From positions 771,071 through 835,070 of the forward strand of contig NW_020944311.1 of the NCBI RefSeq assembly GCF_900497805.2: a stretch of 64,000 bases of DNA, in the 5' to 3' direction. This DNA comes from Vombatus ursinus (lineage: Eukaryota; Chordata; Mammalia; Diprotodontia; Vombatidae). Positions 31,961-41,924 of this stretch are shown one piece after another. How positions within the stretch are numbered: the stretch's first letter is position 1; every line of letters starts with the position of its first letter. A program made the position numbers and the translations under genes. Below the pieces are notes generated by a model, which was not told the origin of the DNA, searched no databases, and was given only the letters and a program-made list of their open reading frames with translations.

Positions 31961-32394
31961 AGAAGGGTTAGGGAAATGGAATCGGACTGTTCCCAACACC
32001 CCAAGCTGCCCTGGGGCTGATGCTGTTGTATACAGAGAATTCCCTTCTCTCGAAAAGGCAGCTTCAGTCTTTTGAGATCTGATAAGAAAAGTGGAGGATC
32101 CCTCAGCAGCAGGGCATGTGTTCCTGAAACGTTTCCATTCATTCGACCTTTATTCATGAATAAATATTTGAATAAATGAAAGGTTGTTTCCCCCTTTTTT
32201 AAATGTTGTCAGGTTTCCCATAATATCAACCCACAATCTGAATATGATTTGTAGAAAAGGCAAATAAAGGAAATAACCCCTGACCTAGGCACGAGGGTCC
32301 AGGTGCAGCTCTAATCATTTAACCAACGAACAGAATGCCGCCTCAGCTTTTACCAGGGAAAGAGAGTCTCAGGCGATTGACAGGAAGAGGAAAC
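31961..32394. other. Unassigned sequence
   Basis: No gene or clear repeat was seen. TTCATTCGACCTTTATTCAT and GAATAAATATTTGAATAAAT near 32137-32176 is an AT-rich imperfect repeat. Confidence 0.35.
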
Positions 32395-32470
32395 CGGGTG
32401 GCACGGTGCCAAAGCTGTTGGCATCAGGAAGAACTGAATTCAAGTTCTGCCTCTGATCTCTACTTGTCGC
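32395..32470 (+). mobile_element. SINE head fragment
   Basis: GGGTGGCACGGTGCCAAAGC, then TGAATTCAAGTTCTGCCTCT is a worn tRNA-SINE head, truncated before the core. Confidence 0.5.
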
Positions 32471-32527
32471 TCAGGGCCCCAGAAGGCTCTCTGAGAACAA
32501 AAGTGAGTTGGAGAACTTGACCAGAAG

Positions 32528-32691
32528 GGGCAGCTAGATGGCGCAGTGGATAGAGCATCAGCCCTGGATTCAGGAGGACCTGAGTTCAAATCCAGCCTCA
32601 GACACATAACACTTACTAGCTGTGTGACCTTGGGCAAGTCACTTAACCCCACTGCCTAGCAAAAAATTTAAAAAAAGAAAAAAGAACTTGA
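32528..32691 (+). mobile_element. tRNA-derived SINE with perfect 16-bp TSD
   Basis: GGGGCAGCTAGATGGCGCAG head, TGTGTGACCTTGGGCAAGTC, and an A-rich tail. The flanks AGAACTTGACCAGAAG at 32512-32527 and 32692-32707 are identical over 16 bp. This is one of the youngest-looking insertions in the window. Confidence 0.95.
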
Positions 32692-32707
32692 AGAACTTGA
32701 CCAGAAG

Positions 32708-33284
32708 AGGAAGCTTCTACACCAGGAGCTCCTCCCACCAACAAAATCAAAGTACCAACACTCCCCCTCCCCCAAATAAAATTAGCCAAATTACAGTATC
32801 GTTTTAAGGCCCCAAAGGAAATTTCTAAAGTCCAAGTCATGCCTCCATGCATAAGGAAACACATGCAGAATTCTGCAACATGAAAATAAATTTAAGATAA
32901 ACTTTGAAGTTTCAAGCTAATAAACATTTCAAAAATGCAGAAAACATCACACATTATTATAAACCTCAAAAAAGTTCAAATGAATAGTCAACGTGATGGA
33001 AAAAAAAAAAAAAACAAAGTAGTTTGTTTTATAAAACCTCCTAACTGCTAAGAACTTCATTCACTTTGGGAAATTGTTAAAGATTGGTTTTCTCTAAAAT
33101 AGAAATTTTTCCATTTTTAAAATCTCCTTTAGCCTCTGTGTCCAGACCTCAGATCAGGAAGTCTGATCTTCAGCAAATGTCAGATTAACTCAAAGGGTAA
33201 GAAAATTTCAGGTTTGACCAAAAGATTTAAGAACAACAATGAAAAATGTTGGAGTACTTCTTTTTAGTAATCATCGAAACTGAG
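32708..33284. other. AT-rich unassigned sequence
   Basis: No gene or repeat was recognised. A run of 16 A lies at about 33000-33015. Confidence 0.4.
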
Positions 33285-33400
33285 AGGCAGTCCAATTGGA
33301 TGAGCCTGAAAGAACCAGAATTTGGGAGCCTGAAGGCCTGAGCTCGAATCTGGCCTCTGCACCTTAGTGGAGACTTAGCTGTCTGAGCTCAGGTAAGCAT
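33285..33400 (+). mobile_element. CORE-SINE 5' half
   Basis: CCTGAGCTCGAATCTGGCCT within a worn SINE layout (head, then TTCAAATCTGGCCTC-like block). The core is degraded. Confidence 0.5.
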
Positions 33401-33439
33401 GCTCCTCCTGGGAGGCAGGAGGGCGGGGTGCACCTCCAG

Positions 33440-33695
33440 GCCTCATCAAATGTCAAGTGACGAAGCTCCATTCAGACTAGACCAAGCTCAGGGTGAGAGA
33501 CGTTTTCTCTCAGGGACCTTTTCGTGTGAGGGAGCTCTTCTCAGAAATCAGACATTTTAATGCATAAAATAAAGTGCGTGGAATCACAAAGGAAACTAAT
33601 TACAGTGAAATACAATTGTCAAAATATTCAAACAAAAAAAATAAAAACAAAAAAACAAAAAAAAGGTTCCACCCCCAGGCTAAGCACAACTGATT
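33440..33695 (+). mobile_element. hAT-Charlie-type MITE fossil
   Basis: The internal block TTTTAATGCATAAAATAAAG, then GGAATCACAAAGGAAACTAA and AAATACAATTGTCAAAATAT, matches the same family as 11449-11633. The terminal repeats are worn; an A-rich interruption lies at 33633-33665. Confidence 0.6.
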
Positions 33696-33905
33696 TCTAT
33701 GGCCCGTTTTTGTCTAAATTCTACGACCTTATGAACAAAAATCAAACAGATTTACCATAATCTCAATTCTTGTGGCTTCAGATCAAACTATAAGTTTACA
33801 TTTTAATTCTAGGAAAACTAAATCATAATTAAAATGCTTCCAGTTATATTGTGAAATTTGCCTAAACCATAAAATTCACAAAGACAAAATGGAGAATGCC
33901 TCCTG

Positions 33906-33992
33906 GTATGTATGTGTATGTATGTATGTATGCGTGTGTGTACATATGTGTGTGTATGTGTGTGTATATATATATATGTGTGTATATATATA

Positions 33993-34064
<72 letters not shown>

Positions 34065-34079
34065 AAATAGGTGTGTGTG
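33906..34079. repeat. Compound (TG)n/(TA)n microsatellite
   Basis: Alternating blocks of TGTGTG and TATATA, with TATG units at the left, extend for about 170 bp of almost pure alternating pyrimidine and purine. Open frames across it encode only Tyr/Ile/Thr/His repeats. Confidence 0.95.
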
Positions 34080-34126
34080 TCCTGTGAACAGGAAAGTTTC
34101 ATTTGTTTCAGGTGGCATTAAACCCC

Positions 34127-34210
34127 TCAAGTTCTGGGCTCCAGCCAAGAAGAGGGATCAACCCCAGGAAAGGTCACTCTCTCAGTAGCTTCTTTTCCCA
34201 ATAGTGGATC
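34127..34210 (-). CDS. Candidate terminal coding exon of an unrecognised gene
   Basis: A strong minus-strand acceptor, GTATGTTATCTTTTCAG, is followed in phase 0 by DPLLGKEATERVTFPGVDPS, then SWLEPRT and a stop. The peptide is non-repetitive and polar, and the position lies 3 kb inside the proposed gene from the CpG island. No domain is recognised, no donor is needed if it is terminal, and no clear poly-A signal follows because the TG/TA microsatellite intervenes. It could be an alternative last exon, part of a long non-coding RNA, or chance. Confidence 0.3.
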   Translation of the reverse strand, partial: DPLLGKEATERVTFPGVDPSSWLEPRT

Positions 34211-35189
34211 CTGAAAAGATAACATACTGTTCAAAAATAGTAAATTAAGGTACGATGCTATTTGTTCACATGGAAGAAATTCAGGACAAAGTAACTCAAA
34301 TAAGTTACAGACACACTTCTTAGTGGAAAACCTAAGACCTTTCATTACCATGGTAAGGGATGGGCAAAATCTTCATTTCAAATTTCATGCAGGTCAAAAT
34401 AGTTCCAAAACTAGTTTTTACTGAGTTTCTTTGAACTATACGGTCACTTTCAATAAATACTCCTAATTTTCCTTCTAACGACTTGTCTTGGGAGACACGA
34501 GTTGCCAGGGAAGTTAGAGCCTGGGAAAGGTGGGCCTGTTTCTGTGATTAGCCTTCTCATTCCGTACAGCACCCCATCCTTCATACTACAATAAAATCGT
34601 TAGTTTCCCGCATAGAATGAATAGGAAACTACAAATTATTTGCACGTCTGTGTAATCAGACTTCCCTGGTAAGCAATAGACTCTCTACTGGTCTCCAATA
34701 AATGACATTCTTCACAATTTTATACTCTGCATATTCTCACAGCACACTTTGCAAAGTGTGTCCATAAAAATGGCAGATTAACAACCTTGGGAAACCAAGG
34801 CTTGTATTTACCTATTAGAAAAATAGACCCTGAGCTGCTCGAGGGTAAACTGCCCCGTTGTTTCCCGGCCAAAGAAAGGGCCGCTTCCAGGACAGTGACA
34901 TTCAGCTATTATGTTCAGTCACAATTTGGTTTCTCTTTTGAGAACAGCAAAGCTGCCAAATAGTGGAAACTGCGGCCGTGGGGCAGTGCCCGGGACATCA
35001 CAAACCGGCTGAATGTGCGGAGGTTATAGCGAAATGGGCTTTTTAAAATTTTTTTTTGGGGGGGGGGAGGAACGGGGAGGGGAGGACTAACATATTTAAA
35101 TACGATACTGATTAGATGCTACATATAATTGTGCCATCAAAGTTCGAAATGTTTTTCTTATTGTAAAATGGGATCATTAGGCAATGTTT
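34211..35189. other. Repeat-poor sequence next to the CpG island
   Basis: No recognised repeat was seen for almost 1 kb, which is unusual in this window. GC content and CpG frequency begin to rise at about 34850 (GGCCGCTTCCAGGACAGTG, CTGCGGCCGTGGGGCAGTG). It could hold proximal regulatory sequence, but I cannot name sites with confidence. Confidence 0.4.
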
Positions 35190-36287
35190 TTGTTTTAAAC
35201 TGCAGCCCCACACGTGACTGCTAGAAGCTTCCATTCTCCTCTACCTTCCACCTCCAAGACAACCCCAAGAGCTTTAGAGAAAGCGAAGGGGGTAGAGGGG
35301 GGTAGAGGGCGGTGGCGGCGGGGGGGGGCAGGGGGGGGCAACGCAGTACTACCGGGTCCCAAGAGGAGGGAAAGAAGGGAAGCCCAATGGTCGAATCGAG
35401 CCCTGAGCCCGCGGGATCCCAGAACGAGAAACCAAGCAATGGTCCAACGGAACACTGCGCTACGGGTCCGAGAAGGGGGGGGGAGGGGGGGGGAAGGATG
35501 GAACACTGGGGCTTCCCGTCCGAGAAGTAGGGGCGTCAAGGAGAGGAGGTCCAGCGGTGGAGACAGAACCCTGAGCTCGAGGAATCTGGGAAGGGGGAAG
35601 CCGAGCAATGGTCCGACTAAACACCGGGACCTGGGGGGAAGGGTGGAATACACTCACTCACTAACCGCTCAGGCAAAGGCTGAAATGATCCAAAGACCAG
35701 GACCCGGTAAAATCTACACAAAGCCACTGCTCCCCATTCCCCTCCCGAGGGATCGAGCTTTCGGGTCCGACAGTTTGCAAAGTCCGGATCTCGCAAAATC
35801 CCAGCAAAGAAAACTTGGGCTAGACAGGTGCCTGGCCGAGGAAAGGCGCCTTTCAGCCTCCCACGATTAAACGTTGCCAACACGCACGTGGATCAGACCA
35901 TCCTCATGGCTTCCTGGCTTTTTTATTCCAAACCAGTAAAAGTTCTCTGGGGACGCGAAACCGCCGACCCCCAATCCCCACCTCGGCCCTCGGCCCCCAG
36001 CCCCCCGGCCCAGTCCCGGTCCATCTCCAGAGAAGGAAAGGAGCCATTCCCCTGCCGCCGCTCCCGACCAGCCCGCCCTGCCCCGCCTCCCCACTCCCGG
36101 GGCGCTCCGCATTTTGCGGAGAAAGCATGCGAAGGGGTGCCAGGTGCCCCGATGACTTCGAGGGAAGTTCCATCCCTACCCCAAAGGCGTCGCCAAAAGA
36201 GAAACTGCAAGTCCCTTAGACGAGATCTATTCAAGAACCATTCCATCGCCCCCCCCCCCCCCCCCCAAGATGCTCAGATCCCCGCCT

Positions 36288-36296
36288 CAGGTAAAG
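36288..36296 (+). other. Candidate plus-strand splice donor in CpG island
   Basis: CAG|GTAAAG is a good donor, preceded by the short frame starting at the ATG at 36270 (MLRSPPQ). No exon boundary upstream or partner acceptor can be identified. Confidence 0.25.
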
Positions 36297-36507
36297 CAAA
36301 CCTCTCCCCAACAGAAGCGAGCCAAACCCCGAAGCGAAGCGAACAGAGAAGCGAGCGCCGCACAGGGAGAGGCAGCAGGAGGAGGGAAGCGGAAGGAGGG
36401 GGCGAGCACCCAGGCCGGTGGAAGAGTGGGAGCGGAGCCCTCAGCAAGCCCAACGCCGCGCCCGGGGGTCGGAAGCGCTCTGACAAGGAAAAGGAGGAGC
36501 GACGGGG

Positions 36508-36556
36508 AGGGGAACGACGAGGAGGGGGGGAACGACGACGAGGGGGGGGAACGACG
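36508..36556. repeat. GC-rich tandem repeat at gap edge
   Basis: The unit GGGGGGAACGACGA with variants of GAGG recurs two to three times immediately before the Ns. The missing 400 bp probably continue this repeat. Confidence 0.75.
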
Positions 36557-36956
36557 NNNNNNNNNNNNNNNNNNNNNNNNNNNNNNNNNNNNNNNNNNNN
36601 NNNNNNNNNNNNNNNNNNNNNNNNNNNNNNNNNNNNNNNNNNNNNNNNNNNNNNNNNNNNNNNNNNNNNNNNNNNNNNNNNNNNNNNNNNNNNNNNNNNN
36701 NNNNNNNNNNNNNNNNNNNNNNNNNNNNNNNNNNNNNNNNNNNNNNNNNNNNNNNNNNNNNNNNNNNNNNNNNNNNNNNNNNNNNNNNNNNNNNNNNNNN
36801 NNNNNNNNNNNNNNNNNNNNNNNNNNNNNNNNNNNNNNNNNNNNNNNNNNNNNNNNNNNNNNNNNNNNNNNNNNNNNNNNNNNNNNNNNNNNNNNNNNNN
36901 NNNNNNNNNNNNNNNNNNNNNNNNNNNNNNNNNNNNNNNNNNNNNNNNNNNNNNNN
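36557..36956. other. Assembly gap (400 N)
   Basis: All bases are N. The gap is flanked by a G-rich tandem repeat on the left and a G-run of about 43 bp on the right. It falls in the middle of the CpG island and may hide a first exon. Confidence 0.99.
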
Positions 36957-36999
36957 GGGGGGGGGGGGGGGGGGGGGGGGGGGCGGGGGGGGGGGGGGG
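36957..36999. repeat. Poly-G run at gap edge
   Basis: About 43 bases contain only G except for one C. Such a run next to a gap may be a real G-rich repeat or a sequencing artefact. Confidence 0.85.
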
Positions 37000-37026
37000 A
37001 AGGCGGGAGAGGGCGGAGCTGGAAAC

Positions 37027-37437
37027 ATGGCGGCGGGGGCGGCCCCGGCGGCGCTTGCGCGGGAGGGTGGGGGCTGGGAGGGACCTGTCCCGGGACGGCT
37101 GGCGGCTGGCGGGGTCCCTGCGCGCGGGGACCCGAACTCACATGGCCCACGAGGCCCGGCCGCCCCGGGATGGCAGCGACGCAAACTAGGAAGTGCCACC
37201 CGCGGCGGGCTCCCGGCAAGGGCAGAGGTGGGGGCGGCCGTGGGGGGCTCCCTCCTCCAGGTTCGGGCACTGCCAGGGCCAGAGGCATGGCCAGCAGCAG
37301 CAGCAGCAGCACACACGGGGCTGGGGGGACAGGACCCTGAAGCCCCGCTACCCTGTTTGTCACCCACCGAGGCGGAGGCCGCGACGGGCACGCCCTTTGT
37401 CTCTCTCTCGGCCTCCAGGGTGGAGGACGGTGTTTAG
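37027..37437 (+). CDS. Doubtful GC-rich open frame starting ATGGCGGC
   Basis: The context AACATGGCGGCGGGGG gives a strong start context and also resembles the YY1 element (AAGATGGCGGC) found downstream of many promoters. The frame is open for 136 codons but is rich in Gly, Ala, Pro and Arg, as expected of GC-rich DNA, and stops at 37437. A plausible donor, CAG|GTGAAA, follows at 37441. No domain is recognised. It is more likely 5' UTR or exon 1 of a plus-strand transcript than a complete protein. Confidence 0.2.
   Translation: MAAGAAPAALAREGGGWEGPVPGRLAAGGVPARGDPNSHGPRGPAAPGWQRRKLGSATRGGLPARAEVGAAVGGSLLQVRALPGPEAWPAAAAAAHTGLGGQDPEAPLPCLSPTEAEAATGTPFVSLSASRVEDGV
37142..37400 (-). other. Candidate first exon of a minus-strand transcript
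   Basis: On the minus strand GGGCCAT|GTGAGTTCGG contains a perfect GTGAGT donor at 37141-37136. The start of the exon is not defined; the upper coordinate is arbitrary within the CpG island. Joined to the acceptor at 4836, the junction would give GCCATCATGG, a good start context for the ATG there, which fits a non-coding first exon. The exon's last base is T rather than G, so the donor is not ideal. Confidence 0.3.
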
Positions 37438-37620
37438 TGCAGGTGAAAGGTGCCCTCTACCCCACCACAACCCCCCAGCATCGGTCTAGGGTGCTGCGGC
37501 GGCGGCTGCCAGCCCTGCGCTGACTTTCCAGGGCTGTCAACTCTCTCGTCCCCACACTTGTCTTTGCCCACTTGTCCCACCAAGGCAGGCCGCCCGTCCG
37601 TCCGCCCGCCGGCCAGCCTC

Positions 37621-38328
37621 CCTGCATTCTCCTTGGCTGGCTCCCCCTTTTATTACCTCCTTTTTTGTCCTCTCCCCTGCTGCTCCTGAGCCAAGACGCT
37701 TACTTTCTTTGCCTCTGTGGTCTTTTCTTGGGGCCACCTTCCTATAATTCTGCTTTCACCGTTTTATTGCTACTTCCAGGATCCTCCTTGGAAAAAAAAA
37801 AAAAAAAAGAAGAGCCCGCTTTAGCTTTTATCTTTTTTTTTTTTTAAATTTTAGGAAGTCTGTTGACGGGATGGGGTTGGTGCTGGGTCCAGACACTATT
37901 TCTTCCTCTGCTTTCCCAGCCAAGGTCACGTTTCCCAGTATTGTTTTCGTTACCCACCAGTCAAAGGGTGGTTGGGGGATGGCCTTTTTTCTCCCACCTC
38001 CCACCTCCCACCTTAACCTGTCTTTGGCTACCCATATCCAGAAAGCCACTGTTAGCCATCCACTGTGGTAGAAATACAGAACCCCAAATTCCTGTCCAGC
38101 TCTACTCAGAATTCGCCTGGCTACAGGAAATCCCCCTCAATTAAAGCAACAACATTAACTGGCTTCACCACTGGACCACCTGGCCCTGGAAGGAGGAAAC
38201 CCCTCCTGCTCAATCCAGCTCCAACTCCCCCTTCCCTCCTCAAACTCTCCCAGAGAGAGCATCGTGGCTGGACAATTCCATTGCCCACTTTTCCCTTCTC
38301 CTCCAGGAGGCCTAGCCCAATTAGACAC
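37621..38328. other. Unassigned sequence downstream of CpG island
   Basis: Pyrimidine-rich, with an A-run at 37793-37808 and a T-run at 37832-37844. No exon or recognised repeat was seen. Confidence 0.4.
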
Positions 38329-38370
38329 ACACCACACACACACACCACACACACACACACCACACACGCA
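38329..38370. repeat. (CA)n microsatellite with CCA interruptions
   Basis: ACACACACCACACACACACA-type repeats are visible over about 42 bp. Confidence 0.9.
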
Positions 38371-38454
38371 CAATTTGCTATGTCTTCCCTTCATACAAAT
38401 CACTTTGTATTTACTTTAATATGCAGGGGTCCTTTTTAACCTACTTCTCAGTAT

Positions 38455-38545
38455 ACATTTTGTCTTTGCCTTTATATCTCCACAACTAGCCCAGTACCTG
38501 GTATGTAGAAGGCAGTTGATTCATGATTGCTGAATGAATACTTAT
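38455..38545 (+). mobile_element. L2 3' end
   Basis: TTGTCTTTGCCTTTATATCT, then CCTGGTATGTAGAAGGCAGT and a terminal GCTGAATGAATA match the L2 end. Confidence 0.6.
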
Positions 38546-38774
38546 CTAAGTTCATGCCCTTTCCTGCTACCTTCTGATCTAAATTCTTCGTGGAGGGGAC
38601 CTGTGGCCCTCTTGCCCCCTTCACGTTGCACCATGAATGGCCCTCACCATCACTGCAAACTTTCAGCCAACCCATTCCGCCTCAGCTGAGCCAAGGTGTG
38701 CACAAAGTTCCCACTGCAGCCTTTTATAAATGCATGCTGTATTTCACTCCATTGGGCCTAGTGAAAGTTAACAG

Positions 38775-38985
38775 TTCTGTGCTCAGTCAGAAAGGCCTGG
38801 ATTCAAATCCTACCACAAATATTAGCTGGATGAGTAACAAGTCACTTAACCTCTCCGAGTCTCAGTTTCCTCAGCTGAAGAGAGGGATAAGAGGCAGGAG
38901 AACAGGAAGGGAGAGTGTAAGGCTCAAAGGAGATGTCTATGAAGTGCTACATAAGTGTCAAGAGGTCGTCATATTCATCTAGCTT
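38775..38985 (+). mobile_element. MIR-type SINE
   Basis: CCTGGATTCAAATCCTACCA, AACAAGTCACTTAACCTCTC, GAGTCTCAGTTTCCTCAGC and GAAGTGCTACATAAGTGTCA follow the MIR consensus from head to tail. Confidence 0.75.
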
Positions 38986-39314
38986 TCACTAAAAGGTCAA
39001 CAAATAGGATGTGAAGAAAATGAAATAAACAGATAGAGCTGCTATCCATTCAAAGGGAGGGTCCTCCAAGGTATAGGGCAAGGGCATGATAAGCTAGGGA
39101 GGGGTGGACTCTTCTTGAGCTGAACTGTGCTTAGAGACCCTGACTTTGAACCTATGCCAGCTATTGGGAGTAAGATAGCGTGAGGAAGCGCTACTGGTTT
39201 CAGTCTGTGTTGTAGAGTAATAAGACACAGTTGACAAAGTCTGTATTTCAGAAGTCAGAGTGCTTCCACCAAAAGAAATGTTGGACTCTAGTTTTTAAAA
39301 AGTGGAATGGCCCT
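38986..39314. other. Unassigned sequence
   Basis: No gene or recognised repeat was seen. Confidence 0.4.
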
Positions 39315-39475
39315 ATCTGGCTGGATCTAAAATCAGAGGATCTGAGTTCAAATCCTGCCTCTGATACTAGTTGTCTGACCTTGAGCAAGTCACTTAAATC
39401 CCCCTAAGCCTCCGCTCCCTTCTCTGCAAATGAGGGGGAGGGACTAGAGACCCCCAAGGTCTATGATCCGAGGCT
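39315..39475 (+). mobile_element. CORE-SINE
   Basis: GAGTTCAAATCCTGCCTCTG, TGACCTTGAGCAAGTCACTT and TCTATGATCCGAGG follow the MIR/THER1 variant order. Confidence 0.7.
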
Positions 39476-40472
39476 CCCATCCCTGCCTCACCCCTTAAAA
39501 GTCTGGGGGTTTGTTTTTGTTTTGGTCCAAATCAGTGCCATCATCCATGCAGGGAGTTCCCCGGATGAGAACTGACCTAGATCTGCTACTCATTTTGAAG
39601 GTTTTAGAGAATTGCATAAGGGTATTGAGGGGTCAAGTGAATAAAGGCCACACTTGAAGCCTGGTCTCCCTAATGCCCAAGCCTGCACCCTGATGCCTCG
39701 GAAAGCTAGTTAAAGAATTTCCTAGGTGTATTTGTATTTCAACCTAGAGCTGCAAGTTACAAACACAAGCAAAACAGTGAGAATTTAGAAGCCAAGTAAA
39801 AAACCTGAGCATGGGGGTGGGGCCAAATATTGTTTGAAAAGACAAGTGAAGACCTTGGTAACATAAAGATCTGGCTGAAGAGCCAGCTCACCACATAAGG
39901 CATGCTGGCACACACTCCGGATGGCAGCAAGGGCCCCAGAAGAGGCTGAGTAGTTCCAGTTACCTAACTCACTCACCAGAGACTTTATATGCCACAGAGT
40001 AAACACCTAGCATGTTCTCAGGGCAAAATCAGTCAACATTTCAGTGCCTGCTGTGTGGCTGATAGCCGGGAAAGTAAAGGTTGTAACTGCATTAACACTG
40101 ATTAAAGAAGAAACTGAAACGTGTTGCAGCACCTTGATCCTGTCCCTCTGGTCAGCTGCGTTAATGGGGTGCAATCATCTGGACCATTATTGAACTAAAC
40201 TAATATTTACCGAGGACCCATAGGGTGTCTGGAGCTCCACTTAACACAGTGGTAGAGAAGCTAGAGAAAAGGAGATCTCTGTCTTCCTGTGCAACACAAA
40301 CTAGTCTAGACAAGCCAGGCAAACAGCCAGAATGGAGAAATATATCCATGCTTAAGAGCTGAAGAAATATGAAGCTGACTGTCACAGGAGGCTTGAAGAA
40401 CCACAGAAAGACACCTTGATGGGTAAGCAATATATTAAAGGAGGACACTAAAGCTGCTTTTAAAAAGACAAA
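39476..40472. other. Unassigned sequence, about 1 kb
   Basis: No exon or clear repeat was recognised. Short frames such as 39785-40006 (minus) have no splice support. Confidence 0.4.
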
Positions 40473-40618
40473 AGGGGCAGCTGGGTGGCTCAGTGGATAG
40501 AGCATTGACCCTAGACTCGAGAGGACCTTGAGTTCAAATCTGGCCTCACTTACTAACTGTGTGACCCTGGGCAAGTCATTTAACTCTGATTGCCTGCAAA
40601 AAAAAAAAAAAAAAAAAG
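40473..40618 (+). mobile_element. tRNA-derived SINE
   Basis: GGGGCAGCTGGGTGGCTCAG head, TGTGTGACCCTGGGCAAGTC core and a 19-A tail. The long uninterrupted A-tail suggests a young copy. Confidence 0.9.
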
Positions 40619-40949
40619 GAAGAAGAGATGAAGCAACAGCCAGGGAAAATGCTAAATGATATCCAAGGTCTAAAACCATCTATGGAAGTGAAAAAAAAGC
40701 ACACAATGAAATCTAGCAAAGATAACAATAACAAACAGATAAAATAATAATACTAAATATAAGATAATAAAAAGAAAATTGAGGAACAAACCCAGAAAAG
40801 GTAAATGAATGGATTTTGGTTTGGGGCTTCTTTTGGAAGGGGGCAGAGGGAAGGATAGGCAGTTCAGACCTCTGATTTCCCCCCAGTTCGGAAATTCATG
40901 GCACTGATGCAGATACGCACCTCTTCTATAACTGATTGAGGGAGTCAGC
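40619..40949. other. Unassigned sequence
   Basis: No gene or recognised repeat was seen; A-rich between 40720 and 40800. Confidence 0.35.
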
Positions 40950-41210
40950 AAACTACACCCCAGGGTCAAATCCAGCCCACCACTTGTTTTTGTAACGGAA
41001 TAGAATCAGGAAAATCTGAATTTGAATCCAGCCTCAGACATTTCCTAGTTGTGTGACTCTTAGACAAGTCACCTAACATCCACCCACCCTCAGTTTTCTC
41101 TTCTGTAAAATGGGGATAATAATAGCACCTACATCCCAGGATTGTTGGGAGGATCCAATCGAATAATATTGTAAACCACAAAGTGCTGTGTAATTGCTAG
41201 CTATTCTTAC
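40950..41210 (+). mobile_element. MIR SINE, near full length
   Basis: GAATTTGAATCCAGCCTCAG, GTAAAATGGGGATAATAATA, CCAGGATTGTTGGGAGGATC and AAGTGCTGTGTAATTGCTAG cover core to tail. Confidence 0.82.
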
Positions 41211-41275
41211 TCTTTTTGACTCCAAGACCCACCCTCTGTCTTCTATACTTCCATCCCCTTCTCCCACCTAACAGA

Positions 41276-41508
41276 TTGTTGTTCAGCTGTTTCAGTTGCG
41301 TCTGACTCTGTGACCCCATGTGGGGTTTGCTTAGCAGACATGCTGGAGTGGTTTGCCATTTCCTTCTCCAACTCATTTTACAGATGAGAAAACTGAGGTA
41401 AACAGGGTGAAGTGACTTGCTCAGGGTCACACAGCTAGTTAGTGTCTGAGGCCAGATTTGAACTCACAAAGATGAGTCTCGATCTATATAATTCGCCACA
41501 GAGTCACC
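41276..41508 (-). mobile_element. RTE-tailed SINE
   Basis: It begins GTTGTTCAGCTGTTTCAGTT with GCGTCTGACTCTGTGACCCC, then GGTTTGCCATTTCCTTCTCC, then the inverted core GGTCACACAGCTAG. The head end is worn. Confidence 0.85.
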
Positions 41509-41924
41509 CTTTCGATCCAAGTCCTCTGCCTCGATATCTAGAGTTCTCCTTACAGTCCGTGCTCCTTCTCTCTGTGCTGAAGTGCTCTTTACTCACTCTT
41601 CTTTTGTGTAATTATGGTTTCTTATCAGTAATAAAAGCCTTATTACTCGTAGATATGGATTTCCATGTGTGCTTTATGCTTTTGGGCTGCCCACAATAAC
41701 ACATACATTTTTACCCCCAAATCTGATTTCATTTACAGTTAGAAAAAATCCTATGCCTTATTCTTACTAACATTTCTATCAGTTGCAAAATAGGTTATTG
41801 TATTTGTGAGTTATTTATTGTTCAGTTGGCTTGAGTATTTCCTCTTCTATTGTTTGTAGAGATCTCTTCAGTTGTGCATTTTGGGTTGGTCAATCTATGT
41901 GGGCCCTGCCACTTATGATTTGTG
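41509..41924. other. Unassigned sequence
   Basis: The plus frame 41442-41699 starts inside the SINE and has no known domain. Nothing else is recognised. Confidence 0.35.

Larger units (their letters stand above)
35190..37620. promoter_or_regulatory. CpG island, probable gene promoter
   Basis: CpG dinucleotides are dense from about 35190 to 37620, in strong contrast with the rest of the window, where they are rare. G-runs and C-runs (35323-35339, 35474-35498, 36251-36266, 36957-36999) give strong potential for G-quadruplexes. A 400-bp gap lies inside. No TATA box is seen, as in most CpG-island promoters. A minus-strand donor at 37141 and a plus-strand ATGGCGGC element at 37027 make a bidirectional promoter possible. 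This is the only promoter-like island in the window. Confidence 0.85.

Noticed and set aside
35214-35870. Plus-strand frame of 218 codons at the left of the CpG island
   Set aside because: It is rich in Gly, Arg and Pro, with overlapping frames on both strands of similar length; no domain or splice support.
37142-37363. Minus-strand frame with a leucine-rich start resembling a signal peptide
   Set aside because: The Leu stretch comes from a CAG/CTG trinucleotide run (37289-37313). It runs on into the G-run and gap. It may still be transcribed as 5' UTR.
35828-37391. Open frames of 316-453 codons in the CpG island
   Set aside because: About 130 codons of each are N, and the rest is Gly/Arg/Pro/Ala-rich, as expected from GC-rich DNA with few stop codons.
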